Source: Clavibacter capsici
Lineage (GTDB): Bacteria; Actinomycetota; Actinomycetes; Actinomycetales; Microbacteriaceae
Length of the DNA stretch: 64,000 bases
NCBI RefSeq assembly: GCF_001280205.1
Contig: NZ_CP012573.1
Coordinates: 2,170,001-2,234,000 of the forward strand
Direction: 5' to 3'
How positions within the stretch are numbered: the first letter of the stretch is position 1; every line of letters starts with the position of its first letter. The notes beneath the pieces were generated by a model. That model made no database searches. It was not told where the DNA came from and saw only the letters and a program-made list of their open reading frames with translations. This document shows, one piece after another, positions 63,173 to 64,000 of this stretch. A program made the position numbers and the translations under genes.

Positions 63173-64000
63173 TCAGCGGTCGGCGGTGAGGGCGCCCACG
63201 ACGTCGGCGAGCGCGACGGGCGTGCGCTCGTCCGTGCGACGGTCCCAGAGCTCGGCCATGCCGTCGGCGGCGCCACGGCCGACGATGACGATGGTCGGCA
63301 CGCCGATCAGCTCGGCGTCGCCGAACTTCACGCCGGGCGACACCTTGGGGCGGTCGTCGAAGAGCACGTCGAGGCCGGCGGCGTCGAGCGCGTCGACGAG
63401 CTCCTCGCTCGCGGTGCGCACCCCCTCGTCCTTGCCGGTCATGACGACGTGCACGTCGAACGGGCTGATGGACGCGGGCCAGAGGAGGCCGCGGCCGTCC
63501 TGCGTGGCCTCGGCGACCAGCGCGAGGTTGCGCGTGATGCCGATGCCGTAGGAGCCCATGGTGACCGTGACGAGCTTGCCGTTCTCGTCGAGCACCTTGA
63601 GGCCGAGCGCCTCCGCGTACTTGCGGCCGAGCTCGAAGACGTGGCCGATCTCGGTGCCGCGCGCGGTGCTGATGGGGCCGGACCCGTCGGGGGCCGGGTC
63701 GCCGTCGCGCACGTCCGCCGCCTCGACCACGCCGTCGGGCGTGAAGTCGCGGCCGGCGACGAGCGAGAGCACGTGCTTCCCGGCGACGTTGGCGCCGGTG
63801 ATCCACGAGGAGCCGTCGACGACGCGGGGGTCGACCACGTAGCGCACCTTCGTGCTGGACGTGGATCCGAGCACGGGGCCGTCGGCCGACCACGGGCCGA
63901 TGTAGCCCGTGACGAGGCCCGGCTGCTTGGCGAGGTCGGCCGCCGTGGCGGGCTCGACCTCGGCGGGGAAGAAGGCCACCTCGGCGCGCTTGAGGTCGAT
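63173..64000 (-). CDS. proS: Prolyl-tRNA synthetase, C-terminal part (start outside window)
   Basis: 275 C-terminal residues; the gene continues past the right edge. The visible part includes the end of the insertion (editing) domain, class II motif 3 region [21 protein letters not shown] (catalytic GSYGIGxxR), and the anticodon-binding HGTP domain ([52 protein letters not shown]) to the stop at 63173. The motif 3 and the DDR[16 protein letters not shown] block identify ProS of the long bacterial type. Same strand and order as nusA, as in other actinobacteria. Confidence 0.95.
   Translation of the reverse strand: MDLKRAEVAFFPAEVEPATAADLAKQPGLVTGYIGPWSADGPVLGSTSSTKVRYVVDPRVVDGSSWITGANVAGKHVLSLVAGRDFTPDGVVEAADVRDGDPAPDGSGPISTARGTEIGHVFELGRKYAEALGLKVLDENGKLVTVTMGSYGIGITRNLALVAEATQDGRGLLWPASISPFDVHVVMTGKDEGVRTASEELVDALDAAGLDVLFDDRPKVSPGVKFGDAELIGVPTIVIVGRGAADGMAELWDRRTDERTPVALADVVGALTADR

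Overview
The window is about 73% GC by eye and is packed with genes separated by short gaps. It comes from an actinobacterium. Mycothiol-type redox enzymes, a desferrioxamine-type decarboxylase behind an IdeR/DmdR iron box, many leaderless promoters and the overall protein style point to Microbacteriaceae, most likely Clavibacter or a close relative (inference; no search was possible). I saw no rRNA, tRNA, CRISPR array, transposase or phage gene.

Layout. 1-1.4 kb: N-terminal part of an iron-regulated PLP decarboxylase (desA-like). 1.5-4.5 kb: four small, very acidic proteins, an SDR oxidoreductase and a conserved unknown. 4.6-6.2 kb: three tandem genes for small secreted cysteine-containing proteins, each with its own terminator. 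6.4-11 kb: a Rieske/DUF2231 membrane protein, an MFS transporter, a flotillin/NfeD pair and a zinc-ribbon protein. 11.1-17.7 kb: sugar ABC importer (binding protein and two permeases, no ATPase) with a GH2 beta-galactosidase. 17.8-23.2 kb: alditol oxidase-like enzyme, mycoredoxin, maltokinase-like kinase and oligopeptidase B. 23.2-24.2 kb: an Abi_2/AbiF-type HEPN gene preceded by a short pseudoknot-forming RNA with a terminator-like end. 24.3-27.5 kb: a TPP riboswitch, thiM and a single gene fusing ThiE, ThiD and TenA. 27.6-36.4 kb: cupin protein, MFS transporter, small membrane proteins, SNF2 helicase, ECM4-like reductase, a catalytically degenerate hydrolase and a zinc alcohol dehydrogenase. 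36.4-48.9 kb: S41 protease-like protein, monooxygenase, pyruvate oxidase, DUF1684, HAD hydrolase, acyl-peptide hydrolase, TetR regulator, SGNH hydrolase, SDR-DUF2867 protein, SRPBCC protein and ROK kinase. 49-58 kb: secreted PHP-domain protein, CynX-like MFS, MDMPI-like protein, ribF, truB, ketopantoate reductase-like enzyme, a degenerate uridine-kinase-like protein and mutY. 58-64 kb: rbfA, infB, ylxR, nusA and the 3' part of proS, a classical translation/transcription cluster on the minus strand.

How genes work together. The thiamine genes form one TPP-controlled unit for salvage of thiazole and pyrimidine plus coupling of the two. The ABC importer feeds a galactoside to the beta-galactosidase. 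Mycoredoxin, the ECM4-like reductase and the MDMPI-family protein fit a mycothiol-based thiol system.

Main points of interest are the AbiF-like gene with its pseudoknot RNA, a roughly six-fold excess of GGATCC across the window (hand count), a single-base frameshift in infB at about 60954, the ThiE-ThiD-TenA fusion, and a consistent set of 13 leaderless promoters that also decide several start codons.
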